Shown here: one piece after another, positions 28,884 to 36,950 of the stretch
Position numbering within the stretch: position 1 is the stretch's first letter
How the letters are laid out: the number at the start of each line of letters is the position of its first letter
DNA from: DASVCS01 sp036381495
GTDB taxonomy: Bacteria > Gemmatimonadota > Gemmatimonadetes > Longimicrobiales > RSA9
NCBI GenBank assembly: GCA_036381495.1
Contig: DASVCS010000159.1
Span: forward strand, 1 to 64,000
Direction: 5' to 3'
Length of the DNA stretch: 64,000 bases
Made by a program: the position numbers and the translations under genes
Notes under the pieces: model-generated
What the model was told of the DNA's origin: nothing
Database searches by the model: none
What the model saw: the letters and a program-made list of their open reading frames with translations, nothing else

Positions 28884-29606
28884 CTATCGATGCCGCCCGC
28901 CTCCGCGCCGCGTGGTGTCGGGCCGCGAGAGGTCCGGGGCGGACGATGGGAACGCCGGCCGGCCGGGGAGCGAGATGGAGTCGGCGGGGAAGACGGTCGC
29001 GGGCTCCGGCGGCGGCGGTGGCGGCACACTCACGATCAGCGTGATGGCCGCGGGGAGATCGTGCGCCGTGCCCGGCGGCGGACGGATCCCCAACACCATG
29101 CCCGCGCGGCCCGGCGCCTCCTCCTCGCGCCGGTTGACCGTGAAACCGATGCGCTCGGCGAACGCGGTCGCCTCGGCCACGGGCAGGCCGACGACATCGG
29201 GAACGACGACGCGTTGCCGCCCGCTGCTCACGGCCAGGCGGACGGCGGAACCGGGCCGCAAGCGCTGTCCCGGGAGCGGTGCTTGTGCCAGGACCGTCCC
29301 GGTCGGTTCGCGGCGGTGGGGCAGCGACATCACCTCGCCGAGAACGAGTCCGGCGGCCTTCAACGCCGTCTCCGCCTCGGTCCGGTCATCGCCGATCAGC
29401 CGCGGGACCGCGACCGTGTCGCCGCCGGTCTCTTCGGGAACCGGGAAGACGATGAAGACCGCGAACGCGTAGCCCACCCCGAAGCAGAGCGGGAGGGCCA
29501 GGATCGTGCCCAGAATCCAGCGACTCCAGCGCAACGTCGGCGCCGTCGGCGCCGGTCCCCGCTGCCGGGGGAGGCGATGCCGGCGTCGGATCGAATCTCC
29601 CAACAT
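28884..29606 (-). CDS. PASTA-domain membrane protein without kinase domain
   Basis: A 240-residue protein: basic cytoplasmic N-terminus (1-28), one helix (about 30-55), then two PASTA repeats (about 65-130, VAVPRLIGDDRTEAETAL; about 132-195, VVVPDVVGLPVAEATAFAE) and a Pro/Ser/Arg-rich tail. PASTA domains bind peptidoglycan fragments or dimerise PBPs and Ser/Thr kinases. Here there is no kinase or transpeptidase domain, so it may be a cell-wall sensor or scaffold. It starts 5 bases after the rsmB stop, and GAGGGTGAG lies just upstream of the ATG. Confidence 0.85.
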   Translation of the reverse strand: MLGDSIRRRHRLPRQRGPAPTAPTLRWSRWILGTILALPLCFGVGYAFAVFIVFPVPEETGGDTVAVPRLIGDDRTEAETALKAAGLVLGEVMSLPHRREPTGTVLAQAPLPGQRLRPGSAVRLAVSSGRQRVVVPDVVGLPVAEATAFAERIGFTVNRREEEAPGRAGMVLGIRPPPGTAHDLPAAITLIVSVPPPPPPEPATVFPADSISLPGRPAFPSSAPDLSRPDTTRRGGGRHR

Positions 29607-29611
29607 CGAAC

Positions 29612-30913
29612 TCACCCTCGGCGGCGCAGGCGCGCGGCGAACGCTCCGTCCACGCCGGTCTCTTGCGGGAGCACGCGAAGCCGCCCGCTCACATCCAGCA
29701 GGCGCGCCTCGATCCGTCCGACCGGCGGCGGCTCCAGCACGAACTCCGCGTTGCCCTCCAGGAATGCATCCACCTGTTCCTCGTTCTCTTCCGGTTCCAG
29801 TGAGCAGGTCGAGTAGACCAGCAGCCCGCCCGGCGCCACGACCTCGGCCGCCGCGGCCAGGATCTCGCGCTGGAGCGCGGCGAGCGTCGCGAGATCGCCG
29901 GGGCCGAGTCGCCACTTCCCGTCCGGATGCCGGCGCAGCGTGCCGGTGCCGGTGCACGGCACGTCGACGAGCACGACATCGACCGGCCGGAACGGCGGCC
30001 ACCGGGCATCCGCGGCTACGAGGCCGATCTCGAGCGCGGGCACCCGCGCGGCATTCTCGCGCACCCACAGCAGCCGCGCCTGTGAGAGATCCGCGGCCGC
30101 CACGTATCCGGCGCCGTCCGCGAGCGCGAGCGCCTTGCCGCCGGGCGCCGCGCACAGGTCGGCGATGCGGGCACCGGCGGGCGGTGCCGTATACCGCACG
30201 ACCAGCCCGGCCGCCGGGTCCTGGACTACCGCCGGCACCACGGCCAGCGCCTCGGCCGCCGAAGCGGGCGGCGCGAGCCGGATCGCATCCGGCGCGAACG
30301 GAACGAGCTCGGCGGCAATGCCGGCGCGCCCGAGCCGCTCGACGGCATCGGCCGGATCGAGGCCCAACGGTCGTAGATACAACTCCGGCCGACGGTTGTT
30401 CGCCTCGACCAGTGCTCGCGCCGCATCCGCGCCGAACCGACGCACCCAGCGCTCGACCAGCCACACAGGATGCGAGCCGTACGTCTCGAGGTACGCGACC
30501 GGGTCCCGCTCGAAGTCCGGAAACGGCGGCGGCTCCCGATCGAGCGCCCTCAACACGCCGTTCACGAGCGCGGCGGCGCCACCTCCCGCCTCCGAACGGG
30601 CCAGCGCGACGGATTGCGAAATGGCCGCGTACGCCGGCACACTCTCCATCTCGAAGAGCTGGTACGCGCCCAGTCGCAGGATGTCCAGGACATCCGCCTC
30701 GAGCGAGGCCAGCCCCCGCCGCACGACCCCCTCGAGCAGGTGGTCCAGTCGCCCGCGCAGCCGCAACGTGCCGTAGACCAGCTCCTGGAGCCACGGCCGG
30801 TCGCGCGGTTTGAGGGCGTCGAACGCACGCGCCAGCGCCCGGTCCGCCAGTTCGCCCGACCGGCACGCCCGCAGCACCGCGAGTGCCCGGCGCCGCGCGG
30901 GCGTCACCGCCAC
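29612..30913 (-). CDS. rsmB: 16S rRNA m5C967 methyltransferase RsmB
   Basis: A 433-residue protein from the GTG at 30913, which has GGAGGAGG seven bases upstream; an in-frame ATG lies ten codons earlier. Residues about 1-130 are the NusB-like RNA-binding domain; about 140-430 form a Rossmann methyltransferase. The SAM loop is DLCAAPGGKAL; catalytic cysteines lie in VDVPCTGTGTLRRHPD and YSTCSLEPEENEEQV. It modifies C967 of 16S rRNA. Association with fmt and def is common in bacteria; here the thi genes come between them. Confidence 0.95.
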   Translation of the reverse strand: MAVTPARRRALAVLRACRSGELADRALARAFDALKPRDRPWLQELVYGTLRLRGRLDHLLEGVVRRGLASLEADVLDILRLGAYQLFEMESVPAYAAISQSVALARSEAGGGAAALVNGVLRALDREPPPFPDFERDPVAYLETYGSHPVWLVERWVRRFGADAARALVEANNRRPELYLRPLGLDPADAVERLGRAGIAAELVPFAPDAIRLAPPASAAEALAVVPAVVQDPAAGLVVRYTAPPAGARIADLCAAPGGKALALADGAGYVAAADLSQARLLWVRENAARVPALEIGLVAADARWPPFRPVDVVLVDVPCTGTGTLRRHPDGKWRLGPGDLATLAALQREILAAAAEVVAPGGLLVYSTCSLEPEENEEQVDAFLEGNAEFVLEPPPVGRIEARLLDVSGRLRVLPQETGVDGAFAARLRRRG

Positions 30914-30983
30914 ACGACCACCTCCTCCCGGCACACCGTCCAACGCCCGCCCCCGTCTCCGCCCGACGCGGGCGCGGCGAGCG

Positions 30984-31790
30984 TCACGAATCGAGCAGAC
31001 CGGTCTCCGGCGATGACGGGACCGCCACCTCCCGGCGCGGCATCCGCCCCGCCAGGTACGCCGCCCGCCCCGCTTCCACCGCCCACCTCATGGCGTGCGC
31101 CATCCGCACCGGGTCCCGCGCCGCCGCCAGCGCCGTGTTCATCAGGATCCCGTCCACGCCCTGTTCGAGCGTCAAACACGCATCCGACGCCGTGCCGACC
31201 CCGGCATCCACGATGACCGGCACGGACAGCCGGCTCTTGATCTCCCGGATGTAGTACGGGTTCACCAGACCCAGCCCGCTGCCGATCGGACTGGCCAGCG
31301 GCATGACCGCGGCGCACCCCGCATCTTCGAGCCGCAGCGCCGTCACGACGTCCTCGTTCGTGTAGGCCAGGACCTTGAACCCATCGGCCACCAGCGCCTT
31401 CGCCGCTTCGAGCGTCGCCACCACGTCCGGCAGGAGCGTCCGCTGATCCCCGACCACTTCGAGCTTCACCCACTCGTTCAGTCCGGCCGCCCGCGCCAGC
31501 CGCGCGTAGCGCACGGCATCCTCCGCCGTGTAACAGCCGGCCGTGTTCGGGAGGAGGAAGATCCGCGCCGGGTCCAGGTGGTAGAGGATCCCTTCCTCCT
31601 TCGACCGATCCAGGTCGACCCGCCGGACCGCGACCGTGACCACTTCCGCGCCGGACGCCTCGATCGCGCGAACCATCTCATCGTTCGTCCGGTACTTCCC
31701 CGTCCCGACGATGAGCCGGGATCGGAACTGACGTCCCGCAATGGTCAGCGGCTCATCCCGCAGAGCCGGTTCCACCGTCATCGTTTCCAT
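30984..31790 (-). CDS. thiG: Thiazole synthase ThiG
   Basis: A 268-residue TIM-barrel enzyme that makes the thiamine thiazole from deoxyxylulose-5-phosphate, dehydroglycine and ThiS-thiocarboxylate. Motifs: SRLIVGTGKYRTNDEM, the Schiff-base Lys109 in WVKLEVVGD, and MPLASPIGSGLGL near the phosphate site. The ATG at 31790 is preceded by AGGGGGGACC. It follows thiS by 46 bases. ThiF, ThiH/ThiO, ThiC and ThiD are not in the window, so the rest of the pathway must lie elsewhere. Confidence 0.96.
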   Translation of the reverse strand: METMTVEPALRDEPLTIAGRQFRSRLIVGTGKYRTNDEMVRAIEASGAEVVTVAVRRVDLDRSKEEGILYHLDPARIFLLPNTAGCYTAEDAVRYARLARAAGLNEWVKLEVVGDQRTLLPDVVATLEAAKALVADGFKVLAYTNEDVVTALRLEDAGCAAVMPLASPIGSGLGLVNPYYIREIKSRLSVPVIVDAGVGTASDACLTLEQGVDGILMNTALAAARDPVRMAHAMRWAVEAGRAAYLAGRMPRREVAVPSSPETGLLDS

Positions 31791-31836
31791 GGTCCCCCCT
31801 CACGCCTCTCGACCGCGGCCGCCGGCCACGATGGGC

Positions 31837-32049
31837 TCAACGTCCGCCACCCACGAAATGGACGACCTCGATCACATCCCCGGCCCGGACCTCGGTCTCC
31901 GAGAAGCGGGCACGCTCGAGGATCTCGCGGTTGTGCTCGACCACCACCAGCCGGGGGTGCAGGCCGAGTTCTTCGAGGAGCGCCGCGACCGTCCGGCCGG
32001 CGCCGATCCGGCGTGACTCGCCGTTCAACGTGATTTCGATCGTCTCCAC
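31837..32049 (-). CDS. thiS: Sulfur-carrier protein ThiS
   Basis: A 70-residue ubiquitin-fold protein with a GTG start at 32049, four bases after the preceding stop. It shows IEITLNGESRRI, TVAALLEELGL, RLVVVEHN and GDVIEVVHFVGGGR. ThiS normally ends in Gly-Gly, whose carboxyl is adenylated and turned to thiocarboxylate. Here one Arg follows three Gly, so either the residue is removed or this group tolerates it. Direct linkage to thiG supports the identity. Confidence 0.93.
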   Translation of the reverse strand: METIEITLNGESRRIGAGRTVAALLEELGLHPRLVVVEHNREILERARFSETEVRAGDVIEVVHFVGGGR

Positions 32050-32053
32050 CCGC

Positions 32054-32695
32054 TCATCCCTTCTCCCACAGCACCTCACGGTAGCGGCCGGCCGCCGCCA
32101 CCGGGTCCGGATCCTGCCAGACACCGCTCAACACCGCGACGGCGTGGGCGCCCGCGGCGAGCACGGCGCGCACCCGGGCCGGCGTGACCCCGCCGATCGC
32201 CACGACCGGCACGGTCGCGGCTGCCACGGCGTCGCGCAACCGCGACACCCCCGCCGGCCGCCGCCCCGGATGCGATGCGGTCGCATACACGTGGCCGAAC
32301 ACCACGAAGTCCGCCCCGCCCTCCCCCGCCGACGCCGCTTCCTCCGCCGCGTGCGCGGAGTAGCCGAGCCGGGTTCGGCTCCCCAGCAGGCGCCGCGCAC
32401 ACTCGAGCGGAATCGACCTGCGCCCGAGCACGACGCCGGTCGGAGCCACCGCCAACGCGATATCCACGCGGTCGTTGATGAACAGCGATGCCCCCGCCGA
32501 AGCCGCCACCGGCATCAGTTCCCGGGCCAGCCGGTAGAGCATGCCACCCGCCACGCCGTGCCCGCGCAGGTGCAACGCCACCGCCGCACCGTGCGCCGCC
32601 AACAGATCCCGCGCCCGAGCGAGGAAATCCCCATCGCCCAGGACCGCGCCATCGGTCACGACGTGCAGCCGCGGCAACTCAGGTGAAGCGGTCAC
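32054..32695 (-). CDS. ThiE/TenI family protein, probably TenI-type thiazole tautomerase
   Basis: A 213-residue TIM-barrel protein with a GTG start, overlapping the fmt end by 17 bases. Shared family motifs: FINDRVDIALAV, YSAHAAEEAASA, IGGVTPARV. The ThiE substrate strand QLR-x-K is LHLRGHG here, without the Lys, and the phosphate-side motif reads FGHVYATASHPGRRPAG, which is closer to TenI (FGHV-F-T-S). TenI aromatises the thiazole product of ThiG, consistent with its place directly before thiS-thiG. True thiamine phosphate synthase activity is possible but less likely from these residues. Confidence 0.82.
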   Translation of the reverse strand: MTASPELPRLHVVTDGAVLGDGDFLARARDLLAAHGAAVALHLRGHGVAGGMLYRLARELMPVAASAGASLFINDRVDIALAVAPTGVVLGRRSIPLECARRLLGSRTRLGYSAHAAEEAASAGEGGADFVVFGHVYATASHPGRRPAGVSRLRDAVAAATVPVVAIGGVTPARVRAVLAAGAHAVAVLSGVWQDPDPVAAAGRYREVLWEKG

Positions 32696-33623
32696 CTTCC
32701 GCCGGGCCGCGCCCCCGGACCCACTCGGCCGAAGTCATACGCCGCCGCCCCTCCGGCATGACTTCCCGAACATAGACCGCGCCGCGCCCACACGCGACCC
32801 GCAACCCCTCCGTCGGATCGGCCGGGTCCGCTTCCAGCACCGTGCCCGGCTCCGCTCCGTGGTCGTGCTCCGGCGTCGGCAACGGCCGGAACACCTTCAC
32901 CACCCGCCCCTCCCACGTCGTCCACCCCCCCGGCACCGCATCCAATCCGCGGATCCACGCCGCCACGCTCTCCGCATCCAGCCCCCAGTCGATGCGCGCG
33001 TCCTCTCGCGTCAGCCGCGGTGCGTACGTCGCCCGCGCATCATCCTGCGGCACCTCCGTCAACTCGCCGATCTCCAGCAGCGCCAGCGCCTCGACCAGCG
33101 CCGCCGCCCCCACCTCGCTCAGCCGCGCCCACAGATCGCTCGCCGTCGTCTCCGGCCCGATCGGCTCCCGCACCTGGAACAGGATCGGGCCGGCATCCAT
33201 CGCCTCGACCATCCGCATGATGGTCACCCCCGTCTCCGTACACCCCCGGATCACCGCCCAGTTGATCGGCGCCGCTCCACGAAATTCCGGGAGCAACGAC
33301 GCATGCACGTTGATCGACCCCCGCGCCGGCAGCTCCAGCACCTCCCGCCGCAGGATCTGACCGTACGCGACCACCACCGACAACTCCGGCGCCAGCGCCT
33401 CCAACTCCGCGAGAAAATCCGCGCCCCGCGGCCGCTCCGGTTGCAACACCGGAATGGCCTGCGCCTCCGCCTCGCACTTCACGGCGGAAGCGCGCAGGAC
33501 GCGGCCGCGCCCCGCCGGCCGGTCGGGCTGCGTGACGGCAGCCACCACCTCATGCCCCTCACCCACCAGGGCGCGCAGCGCTGGCAGCGCGAAATCCGGT
33601 GTGCCCCAGAACAGGATGCGCAC
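32679..33623 (-). CDS. fmt: Methionyl-tRNA formyltransferase
   Basis: A 314-residue enzyme. The start MRILFWGTPDFALPAL (GTG at 33623) is typical. The folate/catalytic region NVHASLLPEFRGAAPINWAV holds the Asn-His pair, and the following GVTIMRMVEAMDAGP contains the catalytic Asp. The C-terminal tRNA-binding OB domain is at about 205-310. It formylates initiator Met-tRNA. def lies 57 bases upstream on the same strand, the conserved def-fmt pair; formyl removal and addition are thereby co-expressed. Confidence 0.97.
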   Translation of the reverse strand: MRILFWGTPDFALPALRALVGEGHEVVAAVTQPDRPAGRGRVLRASAVKCEAEAQAIPVLQPERPRGADFLAELEALAPELSVVVAYGQILRREVLELPARGSINVHASLLPEFRGAAPINWAVIRGCTETGVTIMRMVEAMDAGPILFQVREPIGPETTASDLWARLSEVGAAALVEALALLEIGELTEVPQDDARATYAPRLTREDARIDWGLDAESVAAWIRGLDAVPGGWTTWEGRVVKVFRPLPTPEHDHGAEPGTVLEADPADPTEGLRVACGRGAVYVREVMPEGRRRMTSAEWVRGRGPAEGDRFT

Positions 33624-33680
33624 GCTTCTTCCAGACCTCCCCCGCCGGCCCGCGCACGCGGGTCGGTCACCAGACGTCGT

Positions 33681-34178
33681 TCAGGACCTCAGCTTCTTCC
33701 ACTTCTTCAGCAGCATCTGGCGCTTCAGCGCACTCACGCGATCCAGGAAGAGGATGCCGTCGAGGTGGTCCACCTCGTGCTGGAGCACACGCGCGAGGAG
33801 GCCTTTGGCCTGGATCCGGCGCGGGTTGCCGTCGCGGTCGAGCCCGTCGACGACGACGGCCGCCGATCGCTCGACGATCTCCTTCAACCCCGGGATGCTC
33901 AGGCATCCTTCCTCGTCGCGTTCGATGTCCTCGCTCCGTTCGACGATGGTGGGGTTGACCAGCGCGAAGGGCTCTACCTCGGGCTCGTGGACGTTGACGA
34001 CGATGACGCGCCGGCTCTCGCCGACCTGAGGCGCGGCGAGGCCGACGCCGTCGGCTTCGTACATGGTCGCGAACATGTCGTCGATGAGCGTGCGGACCTC
34101 TGCATCGACCTCCGCCACCGGTTCGGCCGGCTGCCGAAGGATGGGATCGCCCAGGATTCGGATCTCCCTCACAGCCAT
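33681..34178 (-). CDS. def: Peptide deformylase
   Basis: A 165-residue metalloenzyme with all three motifs: GVGLAAPQ (44-51), EGCLSIPG (90-97, Cys92 metal ligand) and QHEVDH (133-138, the two His ligands and Glu). It removes formyl from nascent chains. The ATG at 34178 lies six bases after the yajC stop region; the site is weak (GGGGTAG). The C-terminal Lys/Arg-rich helix (KRQMLLKKWKKLRS) fits the ribosome-binding helix of the family. Confidence 0.97.
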   Translation of the reverse strand: MAVREIRILGDPILRQPAEPVAEVDAEVRTLIDDMFATMYEADGVGLAAPQVGESRRVIVVNVHEPEVEPFALVNPTIVERSEDIERDEEGCLSIPGLKEIVERSAAVVVDGLDRDGNPRRIQAKGLLARVLQHEVDHLDGILFLDRVSALKRQMLLKKWKKLRS

Positions 34179-34183
34179 GACGA

Positions 34184-34501
34184 CTACCCCTTCGCCTCGG
34201 TCCCGGTCAGGACGCGCGCGATCTTCGGCCGCGCCACGATGAAGCGCGACTCGCCGCTCTTGATCGTCACCCGATCCTCGGTGAGGTGCACCACCTCGCC
34301 GATGATGCCGCCCTCGGTCACGATCTGGTCGCCCCGCTTCAACGCGGCCAGCATCTCGCGGTGCTGCTGCTGAAGCTTGCGCTGCGGCCGCACCAGCAGG
34401 AAATAGAAGATCGCCACGATCACGGCGAGCTCGATCAACAACACCAGCCCACCGCCGCCACCACGCTGCGCCGCGAGTACGACCCACAGATTCGCTATCA
34501 A
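34184..34501 (-). CDS. yajC: Preprotein translocase accessory subunit YajC
   Basis: A 105-residue protein from a TTG at 34501 that overlaps the tgt stop (TTGA) and has GGAGGG five bases upstream; a longer frame would run far into tgt. One membrane helix (about residues 17-37, LVLLIELAVIVAIFYFLLV) is followed by RPQRKLQQQHREMLAALKRGD and VTEGGIIGEVV, the YajC pattern. YajC associates with SecDF. The queA-tgt-yajC order is conserved widely, but secDF does not follow here; def does. Confidence 0.93.
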   Translation of the reverse strand: MIANLWVVLAAQRGGGGGLVLLIELAVIVAIFYFLLVRPQRKLQQQHREMLAALKRGDQIVTEGGIIGEVVHLTEDRVTIKSGESRFIVARPKIARVLTGTEAKG

Positions 34502-35652
34502 GCCATCCCTCCCTCGTTCGCGGCCCGCGCGCTCCGATAGCGCGCCAGCCAGTCCTCGCTCCACCCCTCGAACGTCTCCGCCTCGATCGCCGCACGCGCA
34601 CGTTCGGCCAGCCGCACCAGGAACCGCACGTTGTGCAGAGACAACAGCCGCAAGCCGAGCACCTCCCCCGCGACGAAGAGGTGCCTGAGGTAGGCTCGCG
34701 TGTAATTCCGGCAGGTGTAGCAGTCACACGCCGGATCCAGAGGGCCGGCGTCCAGCTTGAAACGGCCGGCCCGGATGTTGATCTGTCCTTCCCCTTCGAC
34801 CCACGCCGTCCCGTTGCGACCGTTACGCGTCGGCGCGACACAGTCGAAGAGGTCGACGCCGCGGCGGATCGCTTCGAGCAGGTCGTCGGGGTAGCCCACG
34901 CCCATGAGGTAGCGGGGCAGCGACGCGGGCAGTTCCGCGTCGAGCACCTCGAGGACCTCCCACATCGCGGACTTCGACTCGCCGACGGAGAGGCCGCCGA
35001 TGGCGACGGCGTCCCAGTCGCCGATTTCGAGCACGCGGCGCGCCGCATCGCGACGGAGGTCGGCGAAGACGCCGCCCTGCACGATGGGCAGGAGCGTCTG
35101 GGCCGGCCCCGGTTCGGCGGCGAGGGCGGCGAACCGGTCGCGGCACCGGTCGAGCCAGCGCAGTGTGCGCTCGTGCGCCGCGAGCGCCACCTCCCGCGGC
35201 GCCCCGCCCGGCGGCAACTGGTCGAACGCCATGATCACGTCCGCGCCCAGGGCGCGCTGGATCTCGATCACGCGCTCCGGGGTGAAGAGGTGCCGCGAGC
35301 CGTCGATGTGGCTCTGGAAGACCACTCCATCCTCGCGCACCTCGCCCAGCGCCGCCAGACTGAAGACCTGATACCCGCCGGAATCCGTCAGGATCGGCCG
35401 CCGCCAGTTCATGAACGCGTGCAGACCGCCCAGTTCGCGCACCACCTCGTGGCCCGGCCGGAGGAAGAGATGATACGTGTTCGCGAGCACGATCTCCGCG
35501 CCCGTGGCTTCGACCTCCTCCGCCGTCAACGTCTTCACGGTCGCCTGCGTCCCGACCGGCATGAACGCCGGCGTCCGGACCTCGCCGTGCGGGAGCCGGA
35601 AGCTGCCGGCCCGCGCGGCGCCCACAGTGCGGGTCGTCGTGAATGCGAACAT
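34498..35652 (-). CDS. tgt: tRNA-guanine transglycosylase
   Basis: A 384-residue TIM-barrel enzyme. Motifs: RTPAFMPVGTQATVK, ILTDSGGYQVFSL (catalytic Asp), GGLSVGE, LFDCVAPTRNGRNG (nucleophile Asp region), and the zinc-binding CDCYTC with a later His. It exchanges G34 for preQ1 in tRNAs Asn, Asp, His, Tyr. The ATG at 35652 has GGAGGG nine bases upstream. It follows queA by about 107 bases and is coupled to yajC by overlap. Confidence 0.98.
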   Translation of the reverse strand: MFAFTTTRTVGAARAGSFRLPHGEVRTPAFMPVGTQATVKTLTAEEVEATGAEIVLANTYHLFLRPGHEVVRELGGLHAFMNWRRPILTDSGGYQVFSLAALGEVREDGVVFQSHIDGSRHLFTPERVIEIQRALGADVIMAFDQLPPGGAPREVALAAHERTLRWLDRCRDRFAALAAEPGPAQTLLPIVQGGVFADLRRDAARRVLEIGDWDAVAIGGLSVGESKSAMWEVLEVLDAELPASLPRYLMGVGYPDDLLEAIRRGVDLFDCVAPTRNGRNGTAWVEGEGQINIRAGRFKLDAGPLDPACDCYTCRNYTRAYLRHLFVAGEVLGLRLLSLHNVRFLVRLAERARAAIEAETFEGWSEDWLARYRSARAANEGGMA

Positions 35653-35759
35653 GGGCCGATGCCCTCCGGCCCCCGCGCCGCCGCTCGGCTGCGACCCGGG
35701 CGCAAAAGGGCCGCTGCCCGCCTCCCGAGCCGCGCCCCCGACCTTGGCCTCCGCCTCCT

Positions 35760-36875
35760 TCACACCACCGCCATCGCGTCGCCGTACGAGTAGAAGCGGT
35801 AGCCGGCCTCGACCGCTTCGCCGTACGCCCGCATCACGGGCGCATACCCACCGAACGCCGCGACCAGCATCAGCAGCGTCGAGCGTGGAAGGTGGAAGTT
35901 CGTGATCAGCCGGTCCACCCCCCGAAACCGGTAGGGCGGCCGGATGAACAACGCCGTCTCTCCCGAGCCGGCGTGAAGGATGCCGTCCGCATCCGCGACC
36001 GTCTCGAGTACCCTGGCAACGGTGGTGCCGACCGCCCAGATCCGTCCGCCCGCGCGTCGTGTCTCGTTGAGCGCCGCCGCCGTCTCCTCCGAGATGGCGT
36101 AGTGCTCGGCGTGCATGTGATGCCGGGCCGGATCTTCGGACTCGACCGGGCGGAACGTGCCGACGCCGACGTGCAGTACGAGACGACCCAGCCGCACGCC
36201 CTTCTCCTCCAACGCAGTGAGCAGAGACTGCGTAAAATGCAATCCTGCGGTGGGTGCGGCAACCGACCCGCGTTCGCGGGCGTAGACCGTCTGGTAGCGC
36301 TCGGCATCCGCGGGCCCCGGCTCGCGGTCGATGTAGGGCGGCAGTGGGACGCGGCCATGGCGTTCGAGCGCCTCTTCGACGGGGAGCGGGGTCACGAGGC
36401 GGACGATGCGGCTGCCGTCCGACGTCGAGTCGACGATCTCGACGTGGAGGTCGTCGGCGACCTGGACGACGCGCCCGGGCTTGAGCTTGCCGCCGGGCCT
36501 GACCAGCGCTTCCCAGAGATTCGGGGTCGGTTCCAGGGGTCGGGAGGCGGGTTTCGGCGATGCGTGGGGGATCCCGGTACCGGCAGCGGAGCGGTCGAGC
36601 GGCCGGAGCAGCAGGACCTCTGCGGCCGCGCCGCTCGGTTTGCGCCCCACGAGGCGCGCGGGGAAGACCCGGGTCTCGTTCAGGACCAGGGCATCCCCCG
36701 CGGGGATGAGCTGCACCAGGTCGCGGAAGATATGGTGTCGGACCGGGCCGCCCGCCCGGTCCAGCACGAGCAGCCGACTCTCGTCGCGCCGGTCGAGCGG
36801 GTGCTGCGCGATCCGTCCGGGCGGCAGCTCGTAGTCGAAGTCCGATGTGGTGTAGTGCTCGATGCCGCTCCTCAC
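35760..36875 (-). CDS. queA: S-adenosylmethionine:tRNA ribosyltransferase-isomerase
   Basis: A 371-residue QueA, slightly longer than usual owing to a Pro/Ala-rich insertion at about residues 98-115. Motifs: DYELPPGRIAQHPL, VLNETRVFPARL, APTAGLHFT, HVGVGTFRPV, ITNFHLPRSTLLMLV. It adds the epoxycyclopentane moiety in queuosine synthesis before tgt-inserted preQ1 is completed. The start is GTG at 36875. ruvB lies 75 bases upstream, in the common ruvB-queA-tgt-yajC order. Confidence 0.97.
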   Translation of the reverse strand: MRSGIEHYTTSDFDYELPPGRIAQHPLDRRDESRLLVLDRAGGPVRHHIFRDLVQLIPAGDALVLNETRVFPARLVGRKPSGAAAEVLLLRPLDRSAAGTGIPHASPKPASRPLEPTPNLWEALVRPGGKLKPGRVVQVADDLHVEIVDSTSDGSRIVRLVTPLPVEEALERHGRVPLPPYIDREPGPADAERYQTVYARERGSVAAPTAGLHFTQSLLTALEEKGVRLGRLVLHVGVGTFRPVESEDPARHHMHAEHYAISEETAAALNETRRAGGRIWAVGTTVARVLETVADADGILHAGSGETALFIRPPYRFRGVDRLITNFHLPRSTLLMLVAAFGGYAPVMRAYGEAVEAGYRFYSYGDAMAVV

Positions 36876-36950
36876 GTGCCGACGACTCCCTCGGGTCGGG
36901 GTCCGCGTGCCGGGCGCTGGTACCCTCGATCACGGCACGGGTTGCGACGA

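Noticed and set aside
31790..33623. TPP riboswitch before the thi genes
   Set aside because: The ThiE/TenI gene overlaps fmt and there is no leader space; no THI-box pattern was seen.
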